Positions 5,185-12,124 of a stretch of 12,124 nucleotides of DNA are shown here, piece by piece (positions within the stretch are counted from its first letter, which is position 1; every line of letters begins with the position of its first letter). Under the pieces are notes generated by a model, which saw only the letters and a list, made by a program, of their open reading frames with translations, ran no database searches and was not told the DNA's origin. A program made the translations under genes and the position numbers. Source of the stretch: CAMLDH01 sp966250375 (lineage in GTDB: Bacteria; Pseudomonadota; Gammaproteobacteria; Burkholderiales; Burkholderiaceae_D); assembly GCA_966250375.1 (NCBI GenBank), contig CBINHE010000110.1, forward strand, positions 1-12,124, given 5' to 3'.

Positions 5185-8100
5185 ATGTGGACGTGGTTGC
5201 GCAACAATATGAAAGTAACTTCAACATTGGGCGTTGTGATCCTGATCGCCTTGATCTGGTTAGTAGGTCCTCTTGTCGGTCTGGCTTCGCCCATCGCACG
5301 TCTTATCTGCATTATCTGCGTCTTTGTGGCATGGGTAGCCGCGCTGCTGATAGGGAAGATGCTGGCCGCTCGCGCAGGCAGCGTGCTGGAGAAATTCCTG
5401 CGCCATCAGGCGGATGATGCCGTCAGGGGCGCCAGCCCCAGTCAACGCACGGAAGTCACGCGCCTGCGCCAGCGCATGTTGTCCGCGATCGATACGCTGA
5501 AGACGTCGAATATGGGCAAGGCGCGCGGCAAGGCGGCGCTATATGAACTGCCGTGGTACATGATCATCGGCCACCCGGCAGCCGGCAAGAGCAGCGCCAT
5601 TCTGCATTCTGGCCTGACCTTTCCATTTGGCGACAAACAGGCGGTGCAAGGCGTCGGCGGCACACGCGACTGCGACTGGTTCTTTTCAACTGAAGGCGTA
5701 TTGCTGGATACCGCAGGCCGCTATTCGACGCAACGCGAGGATCGTCCGGAGTGGCTTGAATTCTTGAAACTGCTCAAAAAATATCGCACCAAAGCCCCCG
5801 TCAACGGCATTCTCGTTGCCGTCAGCTTTCCTGAATTGTTGAAGTTCAAAGGCGAAGAGTTCGCGCAATATGCACACCAGGTACGTGAACGCATCAATGA
5901 AATCGACCATGCGTTCGGCATCAAGGTACCCATCTACCTGATCTTCACTAAAATCGATTTGCTTGGCGGCTTCGCGCAATTTTTCGAGGACATGACGGAA
6001 GAAGAGCGCAATCAGGTATGGGGCGCCACCTTATCGCATGATCAGGGGAACGCGTTTGATGCCAAGCGGGTAGTGAATCAGCAGTTCGACGACCTCTATC
6101 GGGGCTTGACCCACATCGGCGCTGAAAAACTGGCGAACAATCGCGGCAACGTGAAGCGCCCGGCACTGTTTGCGTTTCCGATCGAATTCAACGCCATGCG
6201 CGACGCGATAGGAAAATTCGTTGAACTCCTGTTCCAGGAAGATCCGTATCACAGCAAGCCGCTGTTACGCGGATTTTATTTCACCAGTGCTTTGCAAGAA
6301 GGCACGCCACGCATCGCTGCCGGCAATCGTGTCTCAAGCCAGTTCGATTTATCCAAACCGGGTTTTGATACCGCGCAGTTACCTGCCTCGAACGGTTTTT
6401 TCCTGCGCAATCTGTTCCGTGAAGTGATCTTCCCTGATCAGCATCTGATCACGCGGCAAGTCAGGCCTGGCAGCAGTCACCTGCGCATGGGCGGCCTTGC
6501 CGCCGGATTGTTCGTATTAGCGCTGGTAACGGGCGGGCTCACGTGGTCCTATGTTGGCAATCAGAAGCTGGTTGCTACCGCCAAGGAAGAGTTGATCGCA
6601 GCGCGCACGCTGTCCGAGACCGGAGAGTTGATCGACAAGCTCAAAGCATTGCAAGTGCTGCAGCTGCGGCTGGAGCAGTTATACCAGTACCGCAAGGACG
6701 GTCATCCATTCATGCTGGGCATGAGCTTGTACCAAGGCGATAAAGTGGAACGCATGCTACGTGCTGAATACTTCGCCGGAGTGGAATCGCTCATGCTCAA
6801 GCCGGTGACGGCCAATCTGGAGCTCAGCCTCGCCGGACTGGGAACTGCACCGGCGCCTCAAGTCGTGGCACCGACGCCGACGATTGCGCCGCCACCACCA
6901 CCACCACCGGTTGTCGAACCGAAACCGCATGCCAGACCAAAATATAGACCGCGTAATGGCCTTCCCGTCATACCGATCAGCTACGCAATGCCGGCTGCCG
7001 AAGACGCGCCATCATTCAAACCGGCGCTGTTTCATTTCGATGAAAAGCCGCGTTTTGTGTTGGTCCAGATGCCATATGTACGCAAGCCCGCGAATGCGCG
7101 TGAAGCACTGCAATCGGCACAAAAGGCCGCCGCCGTGGTCGCTGGTAATTTGACTGGCGGTACACCGGTTGCGGCGCCGTCAAGCAATCCGCTGGAAGAC
7201 GGTTACAACGCATTGAAAACGTACCTGATGCTCCAACAGAAAGAGCGGATGGACGTGTCGCATTTATCCGATCAAATCCCCAAATACTGGCGTTCCTGGC
7301 TGGAGGCGAACAAGGGTCAAGGTTCGTCCGATGAAATTAATCGCCTGGCGCAACGTGTCGTCGCTTTCTATGTGTCGCAAATTGGCGAGCCCGATTTGCC
7401 GTTAATCGAGAACCGCGCCGATGTGGTCGCAAGCAGCCGTGAAGTGCTGCGTGGCGCCATGCACAGGCTATCGGCGAAGGAGCGGGTCTATAACGAATTA
7501 AAGGCCCGCGCCAATACCCAATTTGCGCCCATGACGGTCGGCCGTATATTGAACAATAGCGACCTCAATGTCGTGGCAGGCAGCTATGCAGTGCCTGGCG
7601 CGTTTACCCGTGAAGCGTGGGATAAATACTTCCGCGACAGCATCCTTGAAGCAAGCAAGGGCGAAGTCAAAGGTGATGACTGGGTTCTGGCGGCCACGAC
7701 GAACGATAACCTCGGCAAGGAGGGCGATGTAGAGCGCAATCGAACAGAGCTTGAAGCGTTGTACAGGGCCGACTACGCGCGTGAATGGAAAAAATTCCTG
7801 CAAGGCGTGGCGATCCAGGAGTTCGGTTCGCTGGAAAATACCGCGCAGGCGCTAGGAAAACTGTCTGACGCACAGAATTCAGCCATCAAATTGATACTGG
7901 TAAAGGCAGCATATGAAACTGCATGGGATAACCCGTCACAGTTAAGCAAATCCATTGGCTCGGCTAAAAATTCGGTGATCGAACGCACTGAAAAACTCAT
8001 TCTGGGCAATGCCTCGTCACAGACGCAGAATGCCGTCCAACTCGGTGAGGTGGGCAGCAAATTTGCAGCGTTGTCGGCAATAACGAAGGCGGGCGAAGGC

Positions 8101-9123
8101 GGACGCATGCCACTGTCCGCGTATCTCGACATGCTGGCAAAGCTGAAAGGGAAAATTGCACAGATCGCCGCCGGCAACGAAGCGGACGGCGCGGCACGCC
8201 AACTGATGCAAGCCACACTCAATGGCAGTGGCTCCGAGTTGGCGGAGGCCTTGGCGCTGGTTGACGGTGTGCTGCTGGCGAACGCTTCGGAAGAAACCAA
8301 GGAAATCGCACGTCCGTTGCTGGTTCGTCCGTTAATGCAAACTTACGCAGCGTTGATCCCGCCGGTCGAGAAAGAGATCAATCAGGCGTGGCAAGCGGAA
8401 GTGTTAGTCCCGTGGCGCACACTTTCCAATAAATATCCATTTGCCGACTCCAGCAACGAAGCGCCGATGGCTGACATCGCCAAATTTCTGAAGCCGCGTG
8501 AAGGCGTATTGTCGAAATTCATCGATAAAGAGTTGGCCGGCTTGATTACCCGGCGGGGCGACACACTGACACCGCGCACATGGGCTAATTTGGGTGTCAA
8601 CTTCAGTCCGGCTTTCCTGGGCGGTACTGCGCGGCTCTCTGCGGCAGGAAATGCCGTGTTGCAGGAAGGTGAAGGCGCCAAGTTCGAGTTGCAACCGATT
8701 CCGACGCCCGGCTTGAGCGAAACCTTGATTGAGATCGATGGTCAGGTACTACGCTATCGCAACGGGCCGCAGCCCTGGACCAGTTTCACCTGGCCCAATC
8801 CCGCCAGTCCCAATGCGCAAGGCGCTCGAATTCAGGCGGTCTCCTTTGCTGGTGTCTCTACTTCCGTGGCAAATTTCAATGGCCGCTTGGGATTGATGCG
8901 CCTCTTGGCGCAAGCCAAAGCAGACAACCCCGCCAATCCAACCGTCCAACTGGAATGGCGATTCAAGGCAAACCGTGCCGGCGCTGAAAAAGCGTCAGCG
9001 AATCCTTCCGGCGATGCCGATTCAGAAGTCGTGCGTTTCAATTTCCGTATGGTCAACGGCGCCAATCCCCTTTCGCTTTCAGGGCTGCGGCGTTTGGGCT
9101 TGCCGGAAAAAATCACTAACTAA
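5185..9123 (+). CDS. tssM: TssM, IcmF-family inner-membrane T6SS protein
   Basis: TssM is the large inner-membrane protein of the trans-envelope complex; its periplasmic arm reaches TssJ. The 1312-residue product has two N-terminal membrane segments (about 13-34 and 37-57), then a cytoplasmic NTPase-like domain with Walker A GHPAAGKS at 129-136, a Walker-B-like LLDTAGRY at 173-180 and FTKID at 254-258 resembling a GTPase TKxD box. A third membrane segment lies at about 434-457, and the rest is periplasmic. The usual YNALKTYLML segment follows at 674-683, and the C-terminus (LSGLRRLGLP) is typical. Between about 553 and 668 there is a proline-rich insert not usual at this point. All nucleotide-binding motifs look intact. 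An AGGGG site lies seven bases before the ATG. Stop and tagF start are 19 bases apart. Confidence 0.98.
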   Translation: MWTWLRNNMKVTSTLGVVILIALIWLVGPLVGLASPIARLICIICVFVAWVAALLIGKMLAARAGSVLEKFLRHQADDAVRGASPSQRTEVTRLRQRMLSAIDTLKTSNMGKARGKAALYELPWYMIIGHPAAGKSSAILHSGLTFPFGDKQAVQGVGGTRDCDWFFSTEGVLLDTAGRYSTQREDRPEWLEFLKLLKKYRTKAPVNGILVAVSFPELLKFKGEEFAQYAHQVRERINEIDHAFGIKVPIYLIFTKIDLLGGFAQFFEDMTEEERNQVWGATLSHDQGNAFDAKRVVNQQFDDLYRGLTHIGAEKLANNRGNVKRPALFAFPIEFNAMRDAIGKFVELLFQEDPYHSKPLLRGFYFTSALQEGTPRIAAGNRVSSQFDLSKPGFDTAQLPASNGFFLRNLFREVIFPDQHLITRQVRPGSSHLRMGGLAAGLFVLALVTGGLTWSYVGNQKLVATAKEELIAARTLSETGELIDKLKALQVLQLRLEQLYQYRKDGHPFMLGMSLYQGDKVERMLRAEYFAGVESLMLKPVTANLELSLAGLGTAPAPQVVAPTPTIAPPPPPPPVVEPKPHARPKYRPRNGLPVIPISYAMPAAEDAPSFKPALFHFDEKPRFVLVQMPYVRKPANAREALQSAQKAAAVVAGNLTGGTPVAAPSSNPLEDGYNALKTYLMLQQKERMDVSHLSDQIPKYWRSWLEANKGQGSSDEINRLAQRVVAFYVSQIGEPDLPLIENRADVVASSREVLRGAMHRLSAKERVYNELKARANTQFAPMTVGRILNNSDLNVVAGSYAVPGAFTREAWDKYFRDSILEASKGEVKGDDWVLAATTNDNLGKEGDVERNRTELEALYRADYAREWKKFLQGVAIQEFGSLENTAQALGKLSDAQNSAIKLILVKAAYETAWDNPSQLSKSIGSAKNSVIERTEKLILGNASSQTQNAVQLGEVGSKFAALSAITKAGEGGRMPLSAYLDMLAKLKGKIAQIAAGNEADGAARQLMQATLNGSGSELAEALALVDGVLLANASEETKEIARPLLVRPLMQTYAALIPPVEKEINQAWQAEVLVPWRTLSNKYPFADSSNEAPMADIAKFLKPREGVLSKFIDKELAGLITRRGDTLTPRTWANLGVNFSPAFLGGTARLSAAGNAVLQEGEGAKFELQPIPTPGLSETLIEIDGQVLRYRNGPQPWTSFTWPNPASPNAQGARIQAVSFAGVSTSVANFNGRLGLMRLLAQAKADNPANPTVQLEWRFKANRAGAEKASANPSGDADSEVVRFNFRMVNGANPLSLSGLRRLGLPEKITN
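6841..7188 (+). other. Proline-rich periplasmic insert in TssM
   Basis: Codons for residues 553-668 of TssM. The first half is low-complexity: prolines at 556, 558, 563 and 565, a run of seven prolines at 569-575 encoded by CCG, five CCA and CCG (6889-6909), then alternating Pro with Glu, Lys and Arg to about residue 589. The second half (to 668) is less biased and reads like an Ala-rich linker. It lies about 95 residues after the third membrane segment, so on the periplasmic side. The Pro/Lys/Glu pattern resembles the extended linker of TonB-type proteins. The CCA run is also a possible site of slipped-strand length change. Confidence 0.75.
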
Positions 9124-9142
9124 GTAAGGAGCGGACACGACG

Positions 9143-10192
9143 ATGGTTCTACCTTTTAAACGAGCGGCAACGGACGCCGCGGCCACTTACACGCTCTATG
9201 GAAAACTGCCTAACCGTGCAGATTTCGTGCGGGTCAATGCCAATCATCCCGTGGCGACGGAATTCGATGAGTTGATTCAACGCGCTTTCGAGCGTTTAGC
9301 ATCCGAAGGCGATTGGACCCAGTCGTATGACAACGGCGGCCCGGTCGAATTCCAATATGTGTCGCGTGACTTGCGATACACCTTGATCGGTGTGCTCACA
9401 CCCAGCCGCGATCAGGCTGGACGCCGTTATCCATTGGTGGCAGGCGCTATTTTGCCCAGCGAATCCATCGCGGGTTATGTGCATGTTGCGCCGATTGCTT
9501 ATGAAGTATTTTTCGATGGCTTGCGCGAGCAGGTGAATACGGCGATCGAAAACTCGGTAGAAGCGCTTTCATGCCGCCAATTTCTGGAATCGCATTTGCG
9601 CACCAGCGATACCGCTGCCGCCGATCTGGATTTGGCGCAAAGCGTGGTAGCGCATTTCATGGGCGCCACCTCGGCCAGCCGATTGAATGACTTGCTTGTC
9701 GCGGATTCCCGCTCCGCGACATTGGAGCAGGCACTGTTGAATATCGCCTTTTATCGTGCTTTTCTGCGTCGTTTTGATAACCCCGCAACCAATCAAATCA
9801 TTCTGCTGCCGCTTCCTGCAGATAAAGGAGAACAGCCGCTGATCGCCAGTGCCTGGTTGTCGATGCTGGATGTGTTGTGGCAGGGAGTGAAGGATCGGCA
9901 GCCTTGGCGTTGCAACCATCTGCTGCTACAACACACATCGTCGGAAAACGTGATGCTGGCCGTCTGTTTTGGCAAGGCCAATGAAAATTTCACCACCATC
10001 ATGCTAGGGAAAACGCTCGATCCACCACTCTTGCTGGATCTCTGCAACGAACAAGATGCATGGACAAACCATCGCATGTATGCAGAAGTGTCTTACGCCC
10101 TCAGTCGCATTCTTGCAGATCCCGCTTTGTCGCTCTCTGTGTTATGCGCATTTCTGCAGGATGTCGGACACAAGTTGGATGATTCAAGTTAA
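9143..10192 (+). CDS. tagF: TagF, T6SS-associated regulatory protein (ImpM family)
   Basis: TagF proteins are cytoplasmic negative regulators of T6SS. In Pseudomonas aeruginosa TagF acts on the Fha protein and is counteracted by the threonine phosphorylation pathway. The 349-residue protein has the N-terminal ImpM-type domain: LYGKLPNRADFVR at 18-30 (the family's G-K-L-P-x-x-x-DF motif, with Ala-Asp where Gly-Asp is common) and TPSRDQAGRRYPLVAGAI at 86-103, where RRYPL is conserved. The remaining C-terminal two thirds is longer than in short TagF proteins and has no motif I can name. No kinase (PpkA), phosphatase (PppA) or Fha gene is visible in the window. An AAGGAG site lies 11 bases before the ATG, a slightly long spacing. 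It sits between tssM and tssB in the same direction. Confidence 0.92.
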   Translation: MVLPFKRAATDAAATYTLYGKLPNRADFVRVNANHPVATEFDELIQRAFERLASEGDWTQSYDNGGPVEFQYVSRDLRYTLIGVLTPSRDQAGRRYPLVAGAILPSESIAGYVHVAPIAYEVFFDGLREQVNTAIENSVEALSCRQFLESHLRTSDTAAADLDLAQSVVAHFMGATSASRLNDLLVADSRSATLEQALLNIAFYRAFLRRFDNPATNQIILLPLPADKGEQPLIASAWLSMLDVLWQGVKDRQPWRCNHLLLQHTSSENVMLAVCFGKANENFTTIMLGKTLDPPLLLDLCNEQDAWTNHRMYAEVSYALSRILADPALSLSVLCAFLQDVGHKLDDSS

Positions 10193-10268
10193 CCGGTTTC
10201 GATCAGTTTTTGCAGCAGGCAGACAATCGCTTTACCTTTTATCAAAATACTAAAAAGGAATAACCATC
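10193..10268 (+). promoter_or_regulatory. tagF-tssB intergenic stretch, possible weak internal promoter
   Basis: This 76-base AT-rich gap is the longest on the rightward strand after tssM starts. TTGCAG (10210-10215) and TACCTT (10233-10238) are spaced 17 bases apart, a poor sigma-70 match that could give extra sheath gene transcription. An AAGGA ribosome site (10255-10259) lies nine bases before the tssB ATG. No terminator hairpin with a T-run is visible. Confidence 0.25.
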
Positions 10269-10775
10269 ATGGCAAAAGAAAGTACGCAGAAAAAATTGTC
10301 ACGCGTGCGTCCTCCGCGTGTGCAGATCACCTATGACGTTGAAGTCGGTGATGCAATCGAAACCAAGGAACTGCCGTTCGTATTAGGTGTGTTGGGCGAC
10401 TATAGCGGCAATCCGAAAGAAGCCTTGCCCAAGCTGAAGGACCGAAAATTCGTCGACATCGACCGCGACAATTTCGACGACGTCTTGAAAGGCGTTGCGC
10501 CGCGTCTGCAAGTGCGCGTCGAGAACCAGTTGAAAAAGGACGATACGCAAATGGGCGTCGAACTCAATTTCACGAAATTGGAAGACTTCGAGCCGCAGAA
10601 TGTCGTCAATCAAATCGATCCGCTAAAAAAATTGCTGGAAGCGCGCACGCGCTTGTCCGACCTGCGCAACAAGATCACCGGCAATGACAAGCTGGAAGAA
10701 TTGTTGGACGAGATCGTCCGCGACACCGAAAAACTCAAGCAGATCAGTTCTGCGCGCACCAAAAAAGAGGGCTGA
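10269..10775 (+). CDS. tssB: TssB (VipA), small subunit of the contractile sheath
   Basis: TssB pairs with TssC to build the cytoplasmic contractile sheath around the Hcp tube. The 168-residue product matches the family along its whole length: KKLSRVRPPRVQITYDVE at 8-25, KELPFVLGVLGDYSG at 33-47 (Tyr where many relatives have Leu), DRKFVDIDRDNFDDVL at 58-73, APRLQVRVENQL in the middle and FEPQNVVNQIDPLKKLLEAR at about 107-126. The highly charged helix at the C-terminus is also usual. The ribosome site is AAGGA at nine bases. The tssC ATG follows three bases after the stop, so the two sheath proteins are translationally coupled. Confidence 0.98.
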   Translation: MAKESTQKKLSRVRPPRVQITYDVEVGDAIETKELPFVLGVLGDYSGNPKEALPKLKDRKFVDIDRDNFDDVLKGVAPRLQVRVENQLKKDDTQMGVELNFTKLEDFEPQNVVNQIDPLKKLLEARTRLSDLRNKITGNDKLEELLDEIVRDTEKLKQISSARTKKEG

Positions 10776-10778
10776 TCC

Positions 10779-12124
10779 ATGAGCGAGCTAAAGCAATTAC
10801 AAGAGCAAGCGGTTACCGAAGAATCTTCCTCCAGCTTGCTAGACCAGATCGTCGAGCATAGCAAGGTAGCGACGAACGCAAGCGAAAAAGCCAATGCGCG
10901 TGACCAGATCGGTGAACTGGTGGACGAAGTACTGGCAGGGACCGTCACGATATCGAAAGACCTGACGGCCAGCATCGATGCGCGTATCGCGGAATTGGAT
11001 CAGCTGCTGTCTGATCAGGTCAATGCAATCATGCACCACCCGGAATTCCAAAAGCTGGAAGCTTCCTGGCGCGGTTTGAAGTACCTGGTGATGCAATCGG
11101 AAACCAGCCCCTCGCTGAAGATCCGGATGATGAATGCATCCAAGAAGGATTTGATCAAGGATTTCAAATCCGCCCCTGAATTCGATCAAGGCGCGTTGTT
11201 CAAGAAAATCTACGAAGAAGAATACGGCACGTTTGGTGGCGCGCCGTATGCCGCGTTGATCGGTGATTATGAGTTTTCGCGTCACCCGGAAGATTTTTAC
11301 TTGCTGGATGAATTGTCCCATGTGGCCGCTTCCGCCCATGCACCATTGATCTCGTCAGCCGCGCCGGGATTGTTTGGCCTGGAAAGCTTCAGCGATATCG
11401 GCAAACCGCGTGATCTGTCGAAAATCTTCGACACTGTCGAATATGCAAAATGGAAGTCATTCCGCGAATCGGAAGACTCCCGCTACGTTGGGTTGGTGCT
11501 GCCTCATGTGCTCGGTCGCCTGCCTTACGGCGCAGATACCGTACCGCTGGAAGCCTTCAACTTTGAAGAAGATGTGGACGGCACCAACCATGATAAATAT
11601 TTATGGACCAATGCCGCATACGCATTCGGCGCGCGCTTGACCAATGCATTTGCGCAATACGGCTGGCTGGCGGCGATTCGCGGTGTCGAAGGCGGCGGCT
11701 TGGTCGAAGGGCTGCCGACGCATACATTCAAAACAGACGATGGCGAAGTGGCGCTGAAATGCCCGACCGAGGTAGCCATTACCGATCGTACTGAAAAGCT
11801 GTTGTCGGATCTCGGATTCCTTTCCCTCGTGCATTGCAAAAATACCGACTACGCGGCATTTTTTGGTGGGCAATCGTCGCAGAAAGCGAAAACCTACAAC
11901 ACCGATTCGGCCAACGCCAATGCACGGTTGTCGTCACAACTGCCGTACATCTTTGCCGCATCGCGTATTGCGCATTACATGAAGTCCATCATGCGCGACA
12001 AGATCGGCAGCTTTGCTTCACGTGAAAACGTCGAGCAATACTTGAACACCTGGTTATCGCAATATGTGTTGCTGGATGACTCGGCATCACAAGAAGCCAA
12101 AGCCAAGTATCCATTGCGCGAAGC
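10779..12124 (+). CDS. tssC: TssC (VipB), large sheath subunit (partial, C-terminus missing)
   Basis: The first 448 codons of the large sheath subunit, open to the right edge; family members are about 490-500 residues, so roughly the last 50 are outside. Conserved segments in order: DQIGELVDEVL near the N-terminus, HHPEFQKLEASWRGLKYLV (the TssC signature), a DYEFSRHPEDFYLLDELSHVAASAHAP segment, YVGLVLPHVLGRLPYG, the glycine-rich RGVEGGGLVEGLP, the ITDRTEKLLSDLGFLSL segment and RIAHYMKSIMRDKIGSF near the end. No frameshift or stop interrupts it. The ribosome site GAGG (10767-10770) lies inside the end of tssB, eight bases before the ATG. The ClpV-recycled sheath is formed with TssB. The gene that follows is unknown. 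Confidence 0.98.
   Translation, partial: MSELKQLQEQAVTEESSSSLLDQIVEHSKVATNASEKANARDQIGELVDEVLAGTVTISKDLTASIDARIAELDQLLSDQVNAIMHHPEFQKLEASWRGLKYLVMQSETSPSLKIRMMNASKKDLIKDFKSAPEFDQGALFKKIYEEEYGTFGGAPYAALIGDYEFSRHPEDFYLLDELSHVAASAHAPLISSAAPGLFGLESFSDIGKPRDLSKIFDTVEYAKWKSFRESEDSRYVGLVLPHVLGRLPYGADTVPLEAFNFEEDVDGTNHDKYLWTNAAYAFGARLTNAFAQYGWLAAIRGVEGGGLVEGLPTHTFKTDDGEVALKCPTEVAITDRTEKLLSDLGFLSLVHCKNTDYAAFFGGQSSQKAKTYNTDSANANARLSSQLPYIFAASRIAHYMKSIMRDKIGSFASRENVEQYLNTWLSQYVLLDDSASQEAKAKYPLRE

Noticed and set aside
7773..8300. 175-codon minus-strand frame inside tssM
   Set aside because: It lies wholly within the conserved periplasmic part of TssM and its Ser/Ala-rich product looks like no known protein.
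10839..11339. 166-codon minus-strand frame inside tssC
   Set aside because: Antisense to highly conserved TssC sequence; no ribosome site or motif seen.
1..12124. A wholly new defence or secretion system
   Set aside because: Every long gene matches a known T6SS core or accessory family; novelty here is at the level of domains and regulation.

Overview
This window is the core of a type VI secretion system (T6SS) locus. T6SS is the contractile, phage-tail-like injector of Gram-negative bacteria. Ten genes are visible and all fit the system. Gene content, the TssB/TssC/TssK sequences and a GC content near 53% in the genes I sampled suggest a betaproteobacterium, probably Burkholderiales and perhaps Oxalobacteraceae. 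The family-level guess is inference; nothing here fixes the species.

The layout is two divergent blocks around a 366-bp intergenic region (3930-4295). Leftward, in transcription order: tssJ (outer-membrane lipoprotein), tssK (baseplate adaptor), tssL (inner-membrane DotU-family protein), tssE (gp25-like baseplate protein) and the start of a vgrG/tssI (puncturing tip), which runs off the left edge. Rightward: a membrane-anchored M15 peptidase resembling the T6SS cell-wall hydrolase TagX, then tssM (IcmF-type inner-membrane protein), tagF (post-translational regulator), tssB and tssC (contractile sheath; tssC runs off the right edge). Genes within each block are closely spaced and mostly have a recognisable Shine-Dalgarno sequence.

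How the parts work together, from family knowledge: TssJ, TssL and TssM form the trans-envelope complex, and the M15 peptidase probably opens peptidoglycan locally so that complex can be built. TssK and TssE belong to the baseplate docked on it. TssB and TssC polymerise into the sheath that fires the Hcp tube capped by VgrG. TagF probably holds the machine off until it is released. The remaining core parts (tssA, tssF, tssG, tssH/clpV, hcp) and any effector/immunity genes are not in the window and presumably lie beyond its edges or elsewhere.

There is no RNA gene, insertion sequence, CRISPR array or broken gene that I can support. The overall system is known. The points most worth a second look are a proline-rich insert of about 115 residues in TssM, the TagX-like peptidase paired with a TssL that lacks a peptidoglycan-binding domain, a sharp GC jump at vgrG, and overlapping opposed -10 elements in the divergent promoter region.
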